Shown in pieces: positions 1 through 7,429 of a stretch of DNA of 41,265 bases (within the stretch, counting starts at the first letter, position 1; each line of letters opens with the position of its first letter). This DNA comes from an uncultured Bacteroides sp. (lineage in GTDB: Bacteria; Bacteroidota; Bacteroidia; Bacteroidales; Bacteroidaceae). The notes beneath the pieces are model-generated. The model did no database searches. It was given only the letters and a program-made list of their open reading frames with translations, and was not told where the DNA came from. The stretch covers positions 1 to 41,265 of the forward strand of contig USPQ01000019.1 of the NCBI GenBank assembly GCA_900556625.1, written 5' to 3'. Made by a program: the position numbers and the translations under genes.

Positions 1-297
1 GAAGTCCTTAAAACGGCTAAGCGCAATTTGTACCATGCGAATATCTTTCTTGGTGTAATTGTTGATATAAACAGATACAGACTAAGGTTCTCTTTTCGCC
101 TGTTGTGCTTTACTGCAAACTTGGGCTTGCCTTGCATCTTTCCACTTATCATAGTACACTTGATTACCGTTTTCATCCAATACGGGCTTTTCCTCTCTAC
201 CTAAATAATACTCTAAGTAAAGGCTGATTCTGCCGTCCGAGAGCTTATTTTGCTCCAATTTGGGATTTTCTTTCGTTTTATTTTCTAACTTTGCCAT
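1..297 (-). pseudogene. Tyrosine recombinase (integrase) remnant, N-terminal part, broken
   Basis: Reads leftward from ATG at 297. The first 71 codons resemble the arm-type DNA-binding N-terminus of Bacteroides conjugative-element integrases, including the stretch KPVLDENGNQVYYDKWKDAR. A TAG at 82-84 interrupts it. The same frame then continues to the window edge with NNYTKKDIRMVQIALSRFKD, which looks like the start of the SAM-like core-binding domain of the same family. In intact relatives a longer segment normally separates these two parts, so an internal deletion is likely as well as the nonsense codon. The catalytic domain would lie outside the window. Inference: a dead integrase left by an old integrative element. 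Family assignment is from recalled motifs; the exact element is unknown. Confidence 0.7.
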
Positions 298-411
298 TGT
301 TCAGAGGTTTTATCCCGATTTAGGTACCGTAATCGGGTGATTACACTAAATGCTTGATTTTCTTTTGTTTTCCTATGATTTCTATAGCTTATACCGGGTC
401 TGGGTACTGAG

Positions 412-450
412 GCGGAGAAAGTTGAAAAACTCTCTCCGCTTTTCTTTTCT
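412..450 (+). terminator. Rho-independent terminator-like hairpin
   Basis: A 12-bp stem with one mismatch (412-423 pairs with 428-439) closes a GAAA tetraloop and is followed by a T-rich tail at 440-450. It lies between the integrase remnant and the transposase remnant. No intact + strand gene precedes it, so it probably belonged to lost DNA or insulates the scar. Confidence 0.6.
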
Positions 451-465
451 ACTCCTCGTAACTCA

Positions 466-757
466 TTGGTTTGCTGGGCTCAACGTCCAATACCTTCCAA
501 TCGCAACCTGCATAAGCTACTACGAGTCATCTTCCCCGAAGTTTTAATGGAGTATTTCGAGATCTCCTGTTGGCATGACGACTTCATGAAAACACTACCT
601 GGAACGTTCAGATTACAAGAGTGGAACTGTGATTTCACATGGTTTTACTGATGAGAAAGTGATCCAGAACTTTCCTCTGCGTGGCAAACCTGTTTATCTC
701 CACGTAAGACGTCGTCGCTGGTATGGCAAAGCTACAGGGAAAACGTTTTCTTGTTAG
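466..757 (+). pseudogene. Transposase N-terminal fragment (ISAon1-like), frameshifted
   Basis: One frame gives LLRVIFPEVLMEYFEI at about 511-560. After a frame change near 590-611 a second frame reads DYKSGTVISHGFTDEKVIQ and then FPLRGKPVYLHVRRRRWYGK before stopping at 755-757. Both parts resemble, in the right order, the N-terminal region protein of ISAon1-type transposases common in Bacteroidetes (recalled motifs). The rest of the transposase is absent and the original start is unclear. A dead insertion-sequence fragment next to a dead integrase marks this edge as a decayed insertion hotspot. Confidence 0.6.
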
Positions 758-820
758 ATAAATAATGTGAAAACTGTATTTTTTCTTTGGAATAGAATTA
801 ACTTTCAGCCACTTATAAGG

Positions 821-855
821 TCTAACATATATTATTCATTTAATATTATGTTAGA
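821..855 (+). promoter_or_regulatory. Inverted repeat in the leader of the DUF4890-like gene
   Basis: TCTAACATA at 821-829 is exactly complementary to TATGTTAGA at 847-855, with more AT pairing inside. The right arm ends 3 nt before the ATG at 859. It could be an operator, or a leader hairpin masking the start codon. Sequence only; no regulator is identified. Confidence 0.4.
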
Positions 856-858
856 ATT

Positions 859-1203
859 ATGAGAAAACAAATTTTAAGTTTACTTGTTGTGTTGTTAATC
901 GGCTCAACAGTATGTATGGCTCAGGATCGTCAAAAAGGAAAAGTTGACAGAGAGAAGCGTATCGAACAGATAATAACCGATCTGGGACTGAATGAAAAGC
1001 AAGCCAAGGATTTTAAGGCTGCAATGGAAGAAATGCGACCGACAAAGAGAAATTCTAATGAAAGACCTTCGCGCGAAGAGATGCAAAAGAAGAGAAAAGA
1101 GGGAGAAGCTAAAATAAAGAGTATCCTGACTGATGAACAATATAAGAAATATCAGGATATGCGTAAAAAGGAAAATGCAGATAGAAAGAAAAGAACTAAA
1201 TAA
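859..1203 (+). CDS. Small secreted DUF4890-like protein
   Basis: A 114-residue protein with a clear signal peptide (residues 1-21, hydrophobic core ILSLLVVLLIGS, cleavage near CMA-Q). The mature part is highly charged and helical: a block around residues 32-58 (RIEQIITDLGLNEKQAKDFK), a Lys/Arg/Glu-rich linker, then ILTDEQYKKYQDMRKK near the C-terminus. This resembles DUF4890 proteins of Bacteroides and, in layout, Spy/CpxP-type periplasmic helical proteins. Precise function is unknown; a chaperone or stress role is only suggested by that layout. The gene stands alone, with mobile-element debris upstream and an inverted repeat touching its start region. Confidence 0.75.
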   Translation: MRKQILSLLVVLLIGSTVCMAQDRQKGKVDREKRIEQIITDLGLNEKQAKDFKAAMEEMRPTKRNSNERPSREEMQKKRKEGEAKIKSILTDEQYKKYQDMRKKENADRKKRTK

Positions 1204-1220
1204 GAAAGTATTTCTTTTTT
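1202..1220 (+). terminator. Weak AT-rich terminator
   Basis: AAGAAA-GTA-TTTCTT forms a 6-bp stem overlapping the stop codon of the preceding gene and is followed by a T run. The stem is short and AT-only, so confidence is low. Confidence 0.35.
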
Positions 1221-1547
1221 ACTCTTTTTAGCTAGTTTTATTGGCCTGTTATCGTTTCTCGTATATGTTTGGTTATCGTGACTTTAGAGGAGATGATAGG
1301 CTATTAAGTATTTATAAAGGTATTATTTATACAGATATAAAGCAGGTTTTTGCTGGCTGATATTCATAAATTTTATCCAAAAGAAGGAAAAAGAATAGAA
1401 TAAACAAGAAGCAACGTAACACCCTATCCATAAAAATGCTATATTTATTGCAGCTAGAGAGCACTTTAAGTAATGCTTAAGAGGAAAGACGCAAAGTAGT
1501 ATATATACTATATATTTTCTATTATTAATTACTTAAACACATTTTTT
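1204..1547. other. 344-bp intergenic region
   Basis: AT-rich and without a credible gene. The only structure seen is a perfect 12-bp palindrome AGTATATATACT about 50 bp before the TonB-family gene. No convincing TAnnTTTG box was found; TATATTTTC near 1508-1517 is a poor match. Confidence 0.5.
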
Positions 1548-2231
1548 ATGGAAGCCAAGAAATCAAAAAAGGCTACAATCGAGAATCAACGGGGTTCTTG
1601 GTTGTTGATGGGTTTGGTTGTTGCGCTTGCCTTCATGTTCGTTTCGTTCGAATGGACACAACATGATGTCAGGGTTGCAGCACTATCATCAGATGATGAA
1701 TCCATCTTTGTTACAGAGTTAGTTCCGATCACATTCCCAGATGAGAAACTGGAACCGCCTCCACCTCCCGAAAATAAGATCGTAGAAATATTAGAAATAG
1801 TAAAGAATGATATAGAGGTAGCGGATAATGTTTCTACAGTTGGAGAGGATATGGACGCAACTCATAAGATTGTCTGGATACCGCCAGTGGTGGAAACGGA
1901 AGTGGTTGATGAAGACGTTATTGTTGATGTTGCAGAAATCATGCCTGAGTTTCCCGGAGGTACGGCTGCTTTGATGAAATATTTGGGTACAAATATCAAG
2001 TATCCGACTATTTCTCAGGAAATGGGTTCAGCGGGAAGAGTGATTGTCCAATTTGTTGTTGACAAAGATGGATCAATTTCAAATCCCGAAGTGGTACGAG
2101 GGGTAGATGCATATTTGGATAAAGAAGCTATCCGTGTGATAAGTTCTATGCCAAAATGGAGGCCCGGAGTACAGAATGGTAAGAAAGTTCGAGTAAAATA
2201 TACCGTTCCTGTAGTATTCAGGTTACAGTAG
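1548..2231 (+). CDS. TonB-family energy transducer
   Basis: A 227-residue protein with TonB layout: short cytoplasmic N-terminus, one membrane anchor at about residues 17-35 (WLLMGLVVALAFMFVSF), a proline run EPPPPPE at 69-75, an acidic spacer, and a C-terminal TonB domain from about 130 to 227. That domain starts with the Bacteroidetes signature MPEFPGG (132-138) and contains GRVIVQFVVDKDGSI and the terminal KYTVPVVFRLQ strand. It would pass proton-motive-force energy from an ExbBD complex to TonB-dependent outer-membrane transporters such as the SusC protein in this window, but no ExbB/ExbD gene is nearby. Monocistronic: a strong terminator follows within 60 bp. Confidence 0.9.
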   Translation: MEAKKSKKATIENQRGSWLLMGLVVALAFMFVSFEWTQHDVRVAALSSDDESIFVTELVPITFPDEKLEPPPPPENKIVEILEIVKNDIEVADNVSTVGEDMDATHKIVWIPPVVETEVVDEDVIVDVAEIMPEFPGGTAALMKYLGTNIKYPTISQEMGSAGRVIVQFVVDKDGSISNPEVVRGVDAYLDKEAIRVISSMPKWRPGVQNGKKVRVKYTVPVVFRLQ

Positions 2232-2256
2232 TTGCTTGAAATAGATGTGTAATGCG

Positions 2257-2287
2257 GGCCGGTTCCGAAAGGGATCGGCCCTTTTTT
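2257..2287 (+). terminator. Rho-independent terminator after the TonB-family gene
   Basis: GGCCGGTTCC pairs with GGGATCGGCC (10 bp, two G-U pairs) around a GAAA loop, followed by a run of T. GC-rich and well formed. Confidence 0.85.
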
Positions 2288-2340
2288 ATTGAAATCCGAC
2301 ATTCTCAATCACAGGATACTTATAACATTTCTTTTCCGGA

Positions 2341-2372
2341 TTGCTTCTATGAAATAAAAAAACATATCTTTG
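2341..2372 (+). promoter_or_regulatory. Bacteroides-type promoter for the 2402 gene
   Basis: TATCTTTG at 2365-2372 matches the -7 consensus TAnnTTTG, with TTGC at 2341-2344 as a -33 half 20 bp upstream. It lies about 30 bp before the ATG at 2402. This supports the internal start over an in-frame ATG at 2252 that sits upstream of the terminator. Confidence 0.65.
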
Positions 2373-2401
2373 CAAGAAGAATAAAAACAAATGTTGATTT
2401 T

Positions 2402-3025
2402 ATGAATCTTCTACTTTGTCTTAAAAGACCCTTTATCTGGCTTTCCCGCTTCCGTTACCGTTGCGGATATGGTGTACATTCTCCGTTTGCATTTAGTCTG
2501 ATAACGGATGTGATATATGAAAAGATGCCTTATTATGCTTATGATTCTTTGGAGAAAGAACAGAAGAAAATAGTAGAGGAGCGTGGGTGTAATAAAGGTA
2601 CACAGAAGGTAAATCGTTTCTTGTTCCGGCTGGTGAATAAAGTGCAACCTGCTACTATTGTAGAGGTAGGTCGTCCTTCGGTGACCTCACTTTATCTTCA
2701 ATCGGCGAAATCTTCTGCGGAATATCTTTTTGCTTCTGACTTGTCGGAACTGTTTCTGGATACGGACGTTTCGGTAGATTTTCTATATCTGAACGATTAT
2801 CAGAATCCGTGTTTGCTGGAGGAAGTCTTTCGGGTTTGTGTACGCCGGACCACCTTGAAAAGTGTGTTTGTTGTGCATGGAATCTGTTATTCTAAAGAAA
2901 TGCGGGCATTCTGGAAAAGATTGCAGGCTGACGAACGGGTAGGTATTACCTTCGACCTGTACGATATAGGCTTGCTCTTTTTTGATAAAACAAAGATAAA
3001 ACAACATTATATCGTCAACTTCTGA
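2402..3025 (+). CDS. Class I SAM-methyltransferase-like protein
   Basis: 207 residues from MNLLLCLKRPFIWLSRF. The frame is open back to 2252, but the promoter at 2365-2372 and the terminator of the preceding gene make the internal ATG correct. The N-terminal block RCGYGVHSPFAFSLITDVIY followed by PYYAY is typical of a conserved Bacteroidetes family annotated as O-methyltransferase-like. PATIVEVGRPSVTSLYLQ (about residues 82-99) would correspond to the SAM-binding loop, but the usual glycine-rich ExGxGxG is degenerate (VGRPSVT). Enzymatic activity is therefore doubtful. A cobalamin adenosyltransferase gene follows after 46 bp, probably in the same transcript. Function unknown. Confidence 0.65.
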   Translation: MNLLLCLKRPFIWLSRFRYRCGYGVHSPFAFSLITDVIYEKMPYYAYDSLEKEQKKIVEERGCNKGTQKVNRFLFRLVNKVQPATIVEVGRPSVTSLYLQSAKSSAEYLFASDLSELFLDTDVSVDFLYLNDYQNPCLLEEVFRVCVRRTTLKSVFVVHGICYSKEMRAFWKRLQADERVGITFDLYDIGLLFFDKTKIKQHYIVNF

Positions 3026-3071
3026 GAACCTTTGTACGTTTACCTTATATAGATCAATAAATTGGAAGATT

Positions 3072-3635
3072 ATGAAAAAGAGCCTTGTATATACAAAAAC
3101 CGGAGACAAGGGAACAACAAGTCTTGTTGGTGGTAGTCGTGTTCCGAAGACCCACATTCGTTTGGAAGCTTATGGAACAGTGGACGAGCTTAATTCCAAC
3201 TTGGGATTACTGAATACTTATTTGCAAAATGAGACTGACAGGAACTTTATTTTGGGCATACAACATAAGTTATTTGCTATCGGGTCGCATTTGGCTACCG
3301 ATCAGGAAAAAACACAACTGAAAGCCGCCAGTATCATTTCAATGGAAGATGTGGAACGTATCGAGCGGGAGATTGATAAACTGGATGAACAATTACCGGA
3401 ACTTTGTGCGTTTATTATTCCTGGAGGAAGTCGTGGAGCGGCCATCTGCCATGTTTGTCGTACCGTTTGCCGGAGAGCAGAAAGACGCATTCTGGCTTTG
3501 TCCGAAACTTGTACAATTTCCCCTGAAGTACTAGCTTTTGTCAACAGATTATCAGATTATTTGTTTGTTTTATCTCGGAAAATGAATTTTGATGAACAAA
3601 ATAATGAAATATTTTGGGATAATAGTTGGAAATGA
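3072..3635 (+). CDS. ATP:cob(I)alamin adenosyltransferase, PduO type
   Basis: 187 residues. It transfers the adenosyl group of ATP to cob(I)alamin to make coenzyme B12, needed for example by methylmalonyl-CoA mutase in the Bacteroides propionate route. Family marks: N-terminal TKTGDKGTTSLVGGSRVPKT (ATP-binding loop), then RLEAYGTVDELNSNLG, and C-terminal IPGGSRGAAICHVCRTVCRR with the Arg/Glu active-site helix RRAERR. Length is normal for the family. It follows the methyltransferase-like gene by 46 bp, suggesting co-transcription. Cytoplasmic, no signal peptide. The symbol is left blank because pduO and cobO-type naming varies in this phylum. Confidence 0.9.
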   Translation: MKKSLVYTKTGDKGTTSLVGGSRVPKTHIRLEAYGTVDELNSNLGLLNTYLQNETDRNFILGIQHKLFAIGSHLATDQEKTQLKAASIISMEDVERIEREIDKLDEQLPELCAFIIPGGSRGAAICHVCRTVCRRAERRILALSETCTISPEVLAFVNRLSDYLFVLSRKMNFDEQNNEIFWDNSWK

Positions 3636-3655
3636 TAGATTTTATTATACTTTTG
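3626..3655 (+). promoter_or_regulatory. Promoter for the DUF2795 gene
   Basis: TACTTTTG at 3648-3655 fits TAnnTTTG, with TTGG at 3626-3629 18 bp upstream. It overlaps the 3' end of the adenosyltransferase gene and lies 53 bp before the ATG at 3709. Confidence 0.55.
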
Positions 3656-3708
3656 CCGAAAAATAGAAAACGAGACAAATTTAGTATTCATTTTAAATAC
3701 TCAAGATT

Positions 3709-3930
3709 ATGTATTGGACATTGGAACTAGCATCAAAACTTGAAGATGCTCCCTGGCCGGCAACCAAGGATGAATTGATTGATTATGCCATGCGTTCGGG
3801 TGCTCCTCTTGAAGTTATTGAGAATCTCCAAGAGATGGAAGATGAGGGCGAGATCTATGAGAGTATCGAAGATATTTGGCCGGATTACCCTAGTAAGGAG
3901 GATTTTTTCTTTAACGAGGAAGAGTATTAA
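3709..3930 (+). CDS. DUF2795 small acidic protein
   Basis: A 73-residue, strongly acidic protein. It matches the conserved DUF2795 family: MYWTLELASKLEDAPWPATK, DELIDYAMRSGAPLEVIENL, then the acidic tail EDIWPDYPSKEDFFFNEEE. Members are short cytoplasmic proteins of unknown function, very conserved across Bacteroidetes. It has its own promoter box and is closed by a strong terminator, so it is a single-gene unit. Confidence 0.85.
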   Translation: MYWTLELASKLEDAPWPATKDELIDYAMRSGAPLEVIENLQEMEDEGEIYESIEDIWPDYPSKEDFFFNEEEY

Positions 3931-3951
3931 TTTATAAATGACCGAACATAT

Positions 3952-3994
3952 AAAATTCCCGATAACTTGTGATAAAGTTATCGGGAATTTTTTA
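3952..3994. terminator. Bidirectional terminator between convergent genes
   Basis: AATTCCCGATAACTT and its complement AAGTTATCGGGAATT form a stem of about 15 bp with a short loop. It has T runs on the right for + transcripts and A runs on the left (T on the minus strand). It separates the DUF2795 gene (+) from the sulfatase (-). Confidence 0.85.
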
Positions 3995-4019
3995 TTGATG
4001 AACATCGTTTTTGGTATTT

Positions 4020-5567
4020 CTATTTTCTAACTCGTCTCAGAATATTCTGCATTTCGTAGACTATTTCGGGGTGTTGGTCCGCAAGGTTTTCCTTTTCATA
4101 TTCTCTAACTCTCATGTCATAAAGTTGAGGAGTTTTCAAATTTCCAGTCTCTACTTTTGGGCCCCAGGTAATCATGGCAGGTCCATCGTTTGGTTCAATA
4201 TATTTCCAATTTTTGGTACGTACAGACATGGTTGAAGATTCTTCTATAATCCATGGGCGATCCGTTTGATCCTTTCCGAGCCATGTGTTTAAGCGGTTCT
4301 GGCTATCTGGCGCACTTCCTTTTGGTAATTTTGCGTTGATTAGAGCAGCCATTGATGCAAACCAGTCGATTTGTGATACTAAGGCGTCGGAAATTTGCGA
4401 ACCGGGGATTTCTTTCGGCCAACTGACAATTGCAGGTACCGCCGTTCCTCCTTCAAATGCGCTGTATTTATTACCACGAAAAGGACCTGCAGGACTATGT
4501 CCGTTAAGCAATTCCTCAGCATGGTCATCATAACCGTCGTCAACTACCGGACCATTGTCACTAGAGAGGATAATTAATGTGTTTTCTCGTAATCCCCGTT
4601 CGTCAAGAGCTGCTATTATTTGTCCCACTGTCCAGTCAAATTGGGCAATAGCATCACCACGTACTCCCATTTTATTCTTACCTCTAAAACGTTCATGTGG
4701 AAAACGTGGTACATGTACGTCGTTTGTAGCAAAATACAAGAAAAAAGGCTGGTTTTTGTACTTGTCGATAAAATCAATAGCATGTGCGGTGATGGAGTCG
4801 GCTATATTTTCATCTTTCCATAATGCTTTGCCACCACCTTTCATGTATCCTATGCGACCAATTCCGTTGACAATAGCCATGTCGTGCCCATGACTATGTT
4901 TCATATTGTACAACAGTTCCGGATGATCTTTCCCTAATGGTTCGCCAGGGAATGGCTTTTGATAACTAACCTCAATAGGAGCAGAAGGGTCGTAGTTGGC
5001 TACTTTACCGTTTTCAATAAACACGCATGGTACGCGATCCGCTGTGGCTGCCATAATATAGGAATAATCAAATCCCAAGTCTCCCAGTGCTGTAGGTAGT
5101 GGAGCATTCCAGTCTTGCATGCCCGATTTGTCACCCAATCCTAAATGCCATTTGCCGATAGCGCCGGTGATATATCCGGAATTCTTAAAAACATCTGCCA
5201 GCGTGTAAGTTTCAGGTCGGATAATCATACCAGCATTACCTGCTGCCACACCGGTTCCCGGTACACGCCACGCATATTTTCCAGTGAGCATGGAGTAACG
5301 TGAAGGAGTACTTGTTGCCGCAGTGGCGTGCGCATTGGTGAATTGGACACCACTTTTTGCCAATTGGTTTACATGGGGAGTTTGTACGTTTTTGGCTCCA
5401 TAGCATTCGAGGTCACCATATCCCAGATCATCTGCATAGATAAAAATGACATTTGGCTGCTTTTGAGGATTTGTTTTGGTTTTGAGCTTTTCGCTTTGTG
5501 CCGGACCTGTAACCGCCAATAGGCTTGCAATTGGCGAAAGAAAAGCTAATAATGCATACTGTTTCAT
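4020..5567 (-). CDS. Sulfatase, S1 family, serine type
   Basis: 515 residues with an N-terminal signal peptide (about 1-25), so exported. The alkaline-phosphatase-like sulfatase fold is clear: metal-binding DD at 46-47 (NVIFIYADDLGYGDLECYG), the maturation motif S86-T-P-S-R90 followed by YSMLTGKYAW, the second signature GYITGAIGKWHLGLGD, and SSDNGPVVDDGYDD near residue 340. The formylglycine residue would come from Ser86 rather than Cys, as usual in Bacteroides, which uses an anaerobic maturase (not in this window). The substrate cannot be read from sequence; desulfation of host glycans is suggested by the adjacent SusC/SusD-M60 locus. It lies 123 bp downstream of the ECF sigma gene on the same strand and may be read from it or from its own promoter. 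Confidence 0.92.
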   Translation of the reverse strand: MKQYALLAFLSPIASLLAVTGPAQSEKLKTKTNPQKQPNVIFIYADDLGYGDLECYGAKNVQTPHVNQLAKSGVQFTNAHATAATSTPSRYSMLTGKYAWRVPGTGVAAGNAGMIIRPETYTLADVFKNSGYITGAIGKWHLGLGDKSGMQDWNAPLPTALGDLGFDYSYIMAATADRVPCVFIENGKVANYDPSAPIEVSYQKPFPGEPLGKDHPELLYNMKHSHGHDMAIVNGIGRIGYMKGGGKALWKDENIADSITAHAIDFIDKYKNQPFFLYFATNDVHVPRFPHERFRGKNKMGVRGDAIAQFDWTVGQIIAALDERGLRENTLIILSSDNGPVVDDGYDDHAEELLNGHSPAGPFRGNKYSAFEGGTAVPAIVSWPKEIPGSQISDALVSQIDWFASMAALINAKLPKGSAPDSQNRLNTWLGKDQTDRPWIIEESSTMSVRTKNWKYIEPNDGPAMITWGPKVETGNLKTPQLYDMRVREYEKENLADQHPEIVYEMQNILRRVRK

Positions 5568-5659
5568 GGGTATATTTATTTATAGGTTTTAAGGTAACTT
5601 ATACCTTTGTGTCTTATTAATAAATACGTATATTTTTAGCCCAGCACTATATCAAACCC

Positions 5660-5678
5660 AGTTAAAACTAGTTAAAAC
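5660..5678. repeat. Tandem AGTTAAAAC direct repeat upstream of the sulfatase gene
   Basis: AGTTAAAAC occurs at 5660-5668 and 5670-5678, ten bp (one helical turn) apart, about 93 bp upstream of the sulfatase start. This geometry suits tandem binding of a regulator or an alternative sigma-factor element. No TAnnTTTG box on the minus strand was found in this gap. Confidence 0.35.
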
Positions 5679-5690
5679 GCAGAATGTCTC

Positions 5691-6251
5691 TTATGGTATC
5701 GTAATGAAGAAAATAAATAGGTTCAAATTCTTTTTTATGAATTTTAAAGCAAAGTAGATATTACGTTCTACTGCCTTCTCGCTAATGTCAAGTTGTTCTG
5801 CTATTTCTTTGTTTGTCATTTGTTGTTTCCTGCTCATGATAAAAACCTCTTGTTGTCGTGGTGGAAGTAAAGAAACTAATTTCCATATATATTCCAGTAG
5901 ATCCTTAACTTCAAGTGTCTCATCAGATATAGCAATTTTCTCAGCAACCTCAAGAGCAGTAATTTTCATCGTTATCTTATTCAGACTTTTACGGAAGTAA
6001 TCAAAAATTGTGTTACGAGTCATAATAAAGAGTAATCCGTCTATGTCTTTGTTTTCGTTGATTGATGCACGCGATTCCCATAATTTGATAAAGACCTCTT
6101 GTACTGCCTCTTTTATTTCCTCGTCATCATTCAGATAAATCTCTGAAAATCTGTATACTTTCCGCCAATAATGATCATATACAAAGGTAAATGAGGTTTC
6201 GTCTCCTTGTTTTAATTTTGCTAAAACAGATGTTTTCTCCATTACGTGCAT
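5691..6251 (-). CDS. ECF sigma-70 factor (FecI-like)
   Basis: 186 residues from ATG 6251; an alternative ATG at 6242 gives 183. Region 2: FTFVYDHYWRKVYRFSEIYL with DEEIKEAVQEVFIKLWESRA (core binding and -10 recognition). Region 4: LPPRQQEVFIMSRKQQMTNK then EIAEQLDISEKAVERNIYFA, a classical HTH for -35 binding. It would be held by the membrane anti-sigma factor encoded divergently and released when the SusC transporter binds its ligand. TATCTTTG lies upstream on the minus strand (6268-6275). Most Bacteroides SusC-linked sigma genes run in the same direction as the anti-sigma gene; here they are divergent. Confidence 0.92.
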   Translation of the reverse strand: MHVMEKTSVLAKLKQGDETSFTFVYDHYWRKVYRFSEIYLNDDEEIKEAVQEVFIKLWESRASINENKDIDGLLFIMTRNTIFDYFRKSLNKITMKITALEVAEKIAISDETLEVKDLLEYIWKLVSLLPPRQQEVFIMSRKQQMTNKEIAEQLDISEKAVERNIYFALKFIKKNLNLFIFFITIP

Positions 6252-6267
6252 AATTATAATTGTTTTG

Positions 6268-6275
6268 CAAAGATA
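6268..6275 (-). promoter_or_regulatory. -7 promoter box of the ECF sigma gene
   Basis: Reads TATCTTTG on the minus strand, 17 bp before the ATG at 6251. No clear TTTG was seen at the -33 position. Confidence 0.5.
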
Positions 6276-6427
6276 AGAAAAAAAGGACTGGTTAGCGTTC
6301 TAAAGAACTGCTTTCTGATTTTTCGAAAAAAAGTTCAATGCAATGTAGGGATAGACATAAAAGTTTCGTATTTAATATTAGAGACGTTTGTTTTATAATG
6401 AAAATGAAAAATGTGAAAAAGATAGAT

Positions 6428-7372
6428 ATGAATAAGAAACTATATGAACAAATCAAAGCTTTATTAGCAGACAAACTGGATGAAAAAGAACAAAAGGAAC
6501 TATTTCATCATCGAGAGTTTGAAGAAAAAATGCACCTGCAATGGAATATGGATCGACAAAAAGAACTTGACGATGAAGTAGGGCGAAAGATGTGGAAAAT
6601 GGTAAGACAGAAATGTCTCGATTGCCGACAGCAGAAGAAGCATGTTTATATACCATATTGGCTATCTGTGGCTGCCGTAGCTCTTGTTCTGCTACTTGGA
6701 GCAACTTGGATGTATTTCTCCGGAAATAAGGTAAATGGGGCGAAAGATGCTTTTGTAGAAGTTGTATCAAAAGAAGGACGTCTATATATGCTGCCTGATA
6801 GTTCACGAGTTTGGATGCATCCGGGAAGTTCTATCCGTTATCCGGAGAATTTTGTTCAGAATAGAAAAGTGTGGTTGAAAGGAAATTCCCATTTTGATGT
6901 TTATAAACAGGATGGCAAACATTTTATCGTATACATTGATAGGGCTTTTGTAGAAGTAAAAGGTACTTCTTTTTTAATTAATCAGGAACAGGCAAATATT
7001 TCTAAAGTCACTTTGTTTAGTGGTAAAGTCGATTTTACGATAGTAGGTACTGAGCATACTATTGAGATGAAACCTTCGCAAGAATTGACCTTCAACGCGG
7101 AGAAGGCAAGCGTGAAAGTGGATGAAATGCAAGGAGTGAAATGGAAAGATGGTAATTATGAATTTACAAATGTTGATTTAAGTTCATGGATTGAGATTGT
7201 AGGAAGAATATATAATGTAAAAATATCATTGGAACACGGACAGGCAACCAAGAATCTGTTAAATGGGCGTCTACGTTACAATGAGTCATTGGAAGAAGCT
7301 ATTGAAAAAATGTGCTTCAGTACAGGGTGGCGATATAGAAAGGAAAATGGAGAATATATCATATTCCGTTAA
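6428..7372 (+). CDS. FecR-type anti-sigma factor
   Basis: 314 residues from MNKKLYEQIKALLADKLDEK, which fits the family N-terminus; in-frame ATGs at 6398 and 6338 are less likely. The cytoplasmic sigma-binding part is about 1-75, one transmembrane helix about 76-97 (YWLSVAAVALVLLLGATWMY), then a periplasmic FecR domain (VVSKEGRLYMLPDSSRVWMH, HFDVYKQDGKHFIVYIDRAF) and a C-terminal DUF4974/STN-like domain (FTNVDLSSWIEIVGRIYNVK to the end). It should sequester the divergent ECF sigma factor and be inactivated by contact with the STN domain of the downstream SusC protein. The next gene starts 57 bp later and has its own promoter-like box. Confidence 0.92.
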   Translation: MNKKLYEQIKALLADKLDEKEQKELFHHREFEEKMHLQWNMDRQKELDDEVGRKMWKMVRQKCLDCRQQKKHVYIPYWLSVAAVALVLLLGATWMYFSGNKVNGAKDAFVEVVSKEGRLYMLPDSSRVWMHPGSSIRYPENFVQNRKVWLKGNSHFDVYKQDGKHFIVYIDRAFVEVKGTSFLINQEQANISKVTLFSGKVDFTIVGTEHTIEMKPSQELTFNAEKASVKVDEMQGVKWKDGNYEFTNVDLSSWIEIVGRIYNVKISLEHGQATKNLLNGRLRYNESLEEAIEKMCFSTGWRYRKENGEYIIFR

Positions 7373-7385
7373 AGGTATACTATAA

Positions 7386-7393
7386 TATGTTTG
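7386..7393 (+). promoter_or_regulatory. -7 promoter box before susC-like gene
   Basis: TATGTTTG fits TAnnTTTG and lies 36 bp before the ATG at 7430. The -33 region is poor. The gene may use both this and an ECF-dependent promoter. Confidence 0.4.
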
Positions 7394-7429
7394 TATAATT
7401 TTTTAATGTTAATCTTTTAATTATTTAGT

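Larger units (their letters stand above)
300..858. other. Intergenic region with mobile-element debris
   Basis: No intact gene was seen here. It contains a strong hairpin terminator (412-450), the frameshifted transposase fragment (466-757) and an inverted repeat just before the next gene (821-855). Short open frames in this stretch show no family resemblance apart from the transposase fragment. Confidence 0.6.

Noticed and set aside
350..547. 65-codon open frame in the mobile-element scar
   Set aside because: It spans the terminator hairpin, overlaps the transposase fragment in another frame, and matches nothing.
2252..2401. N-terminal extension of the methyltransferase-like gene
   Set aside because: It would start before the terminator of the TonB-family gene and upstream of the promoter box at 2365; family similarity begins at 2402.
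5602..5609. TACCTTTG promoter-like box on the + strand
   Set aside because: It points into the antisense of the sigma gene, lacks a -33 element, and no transcript unit is apparent.
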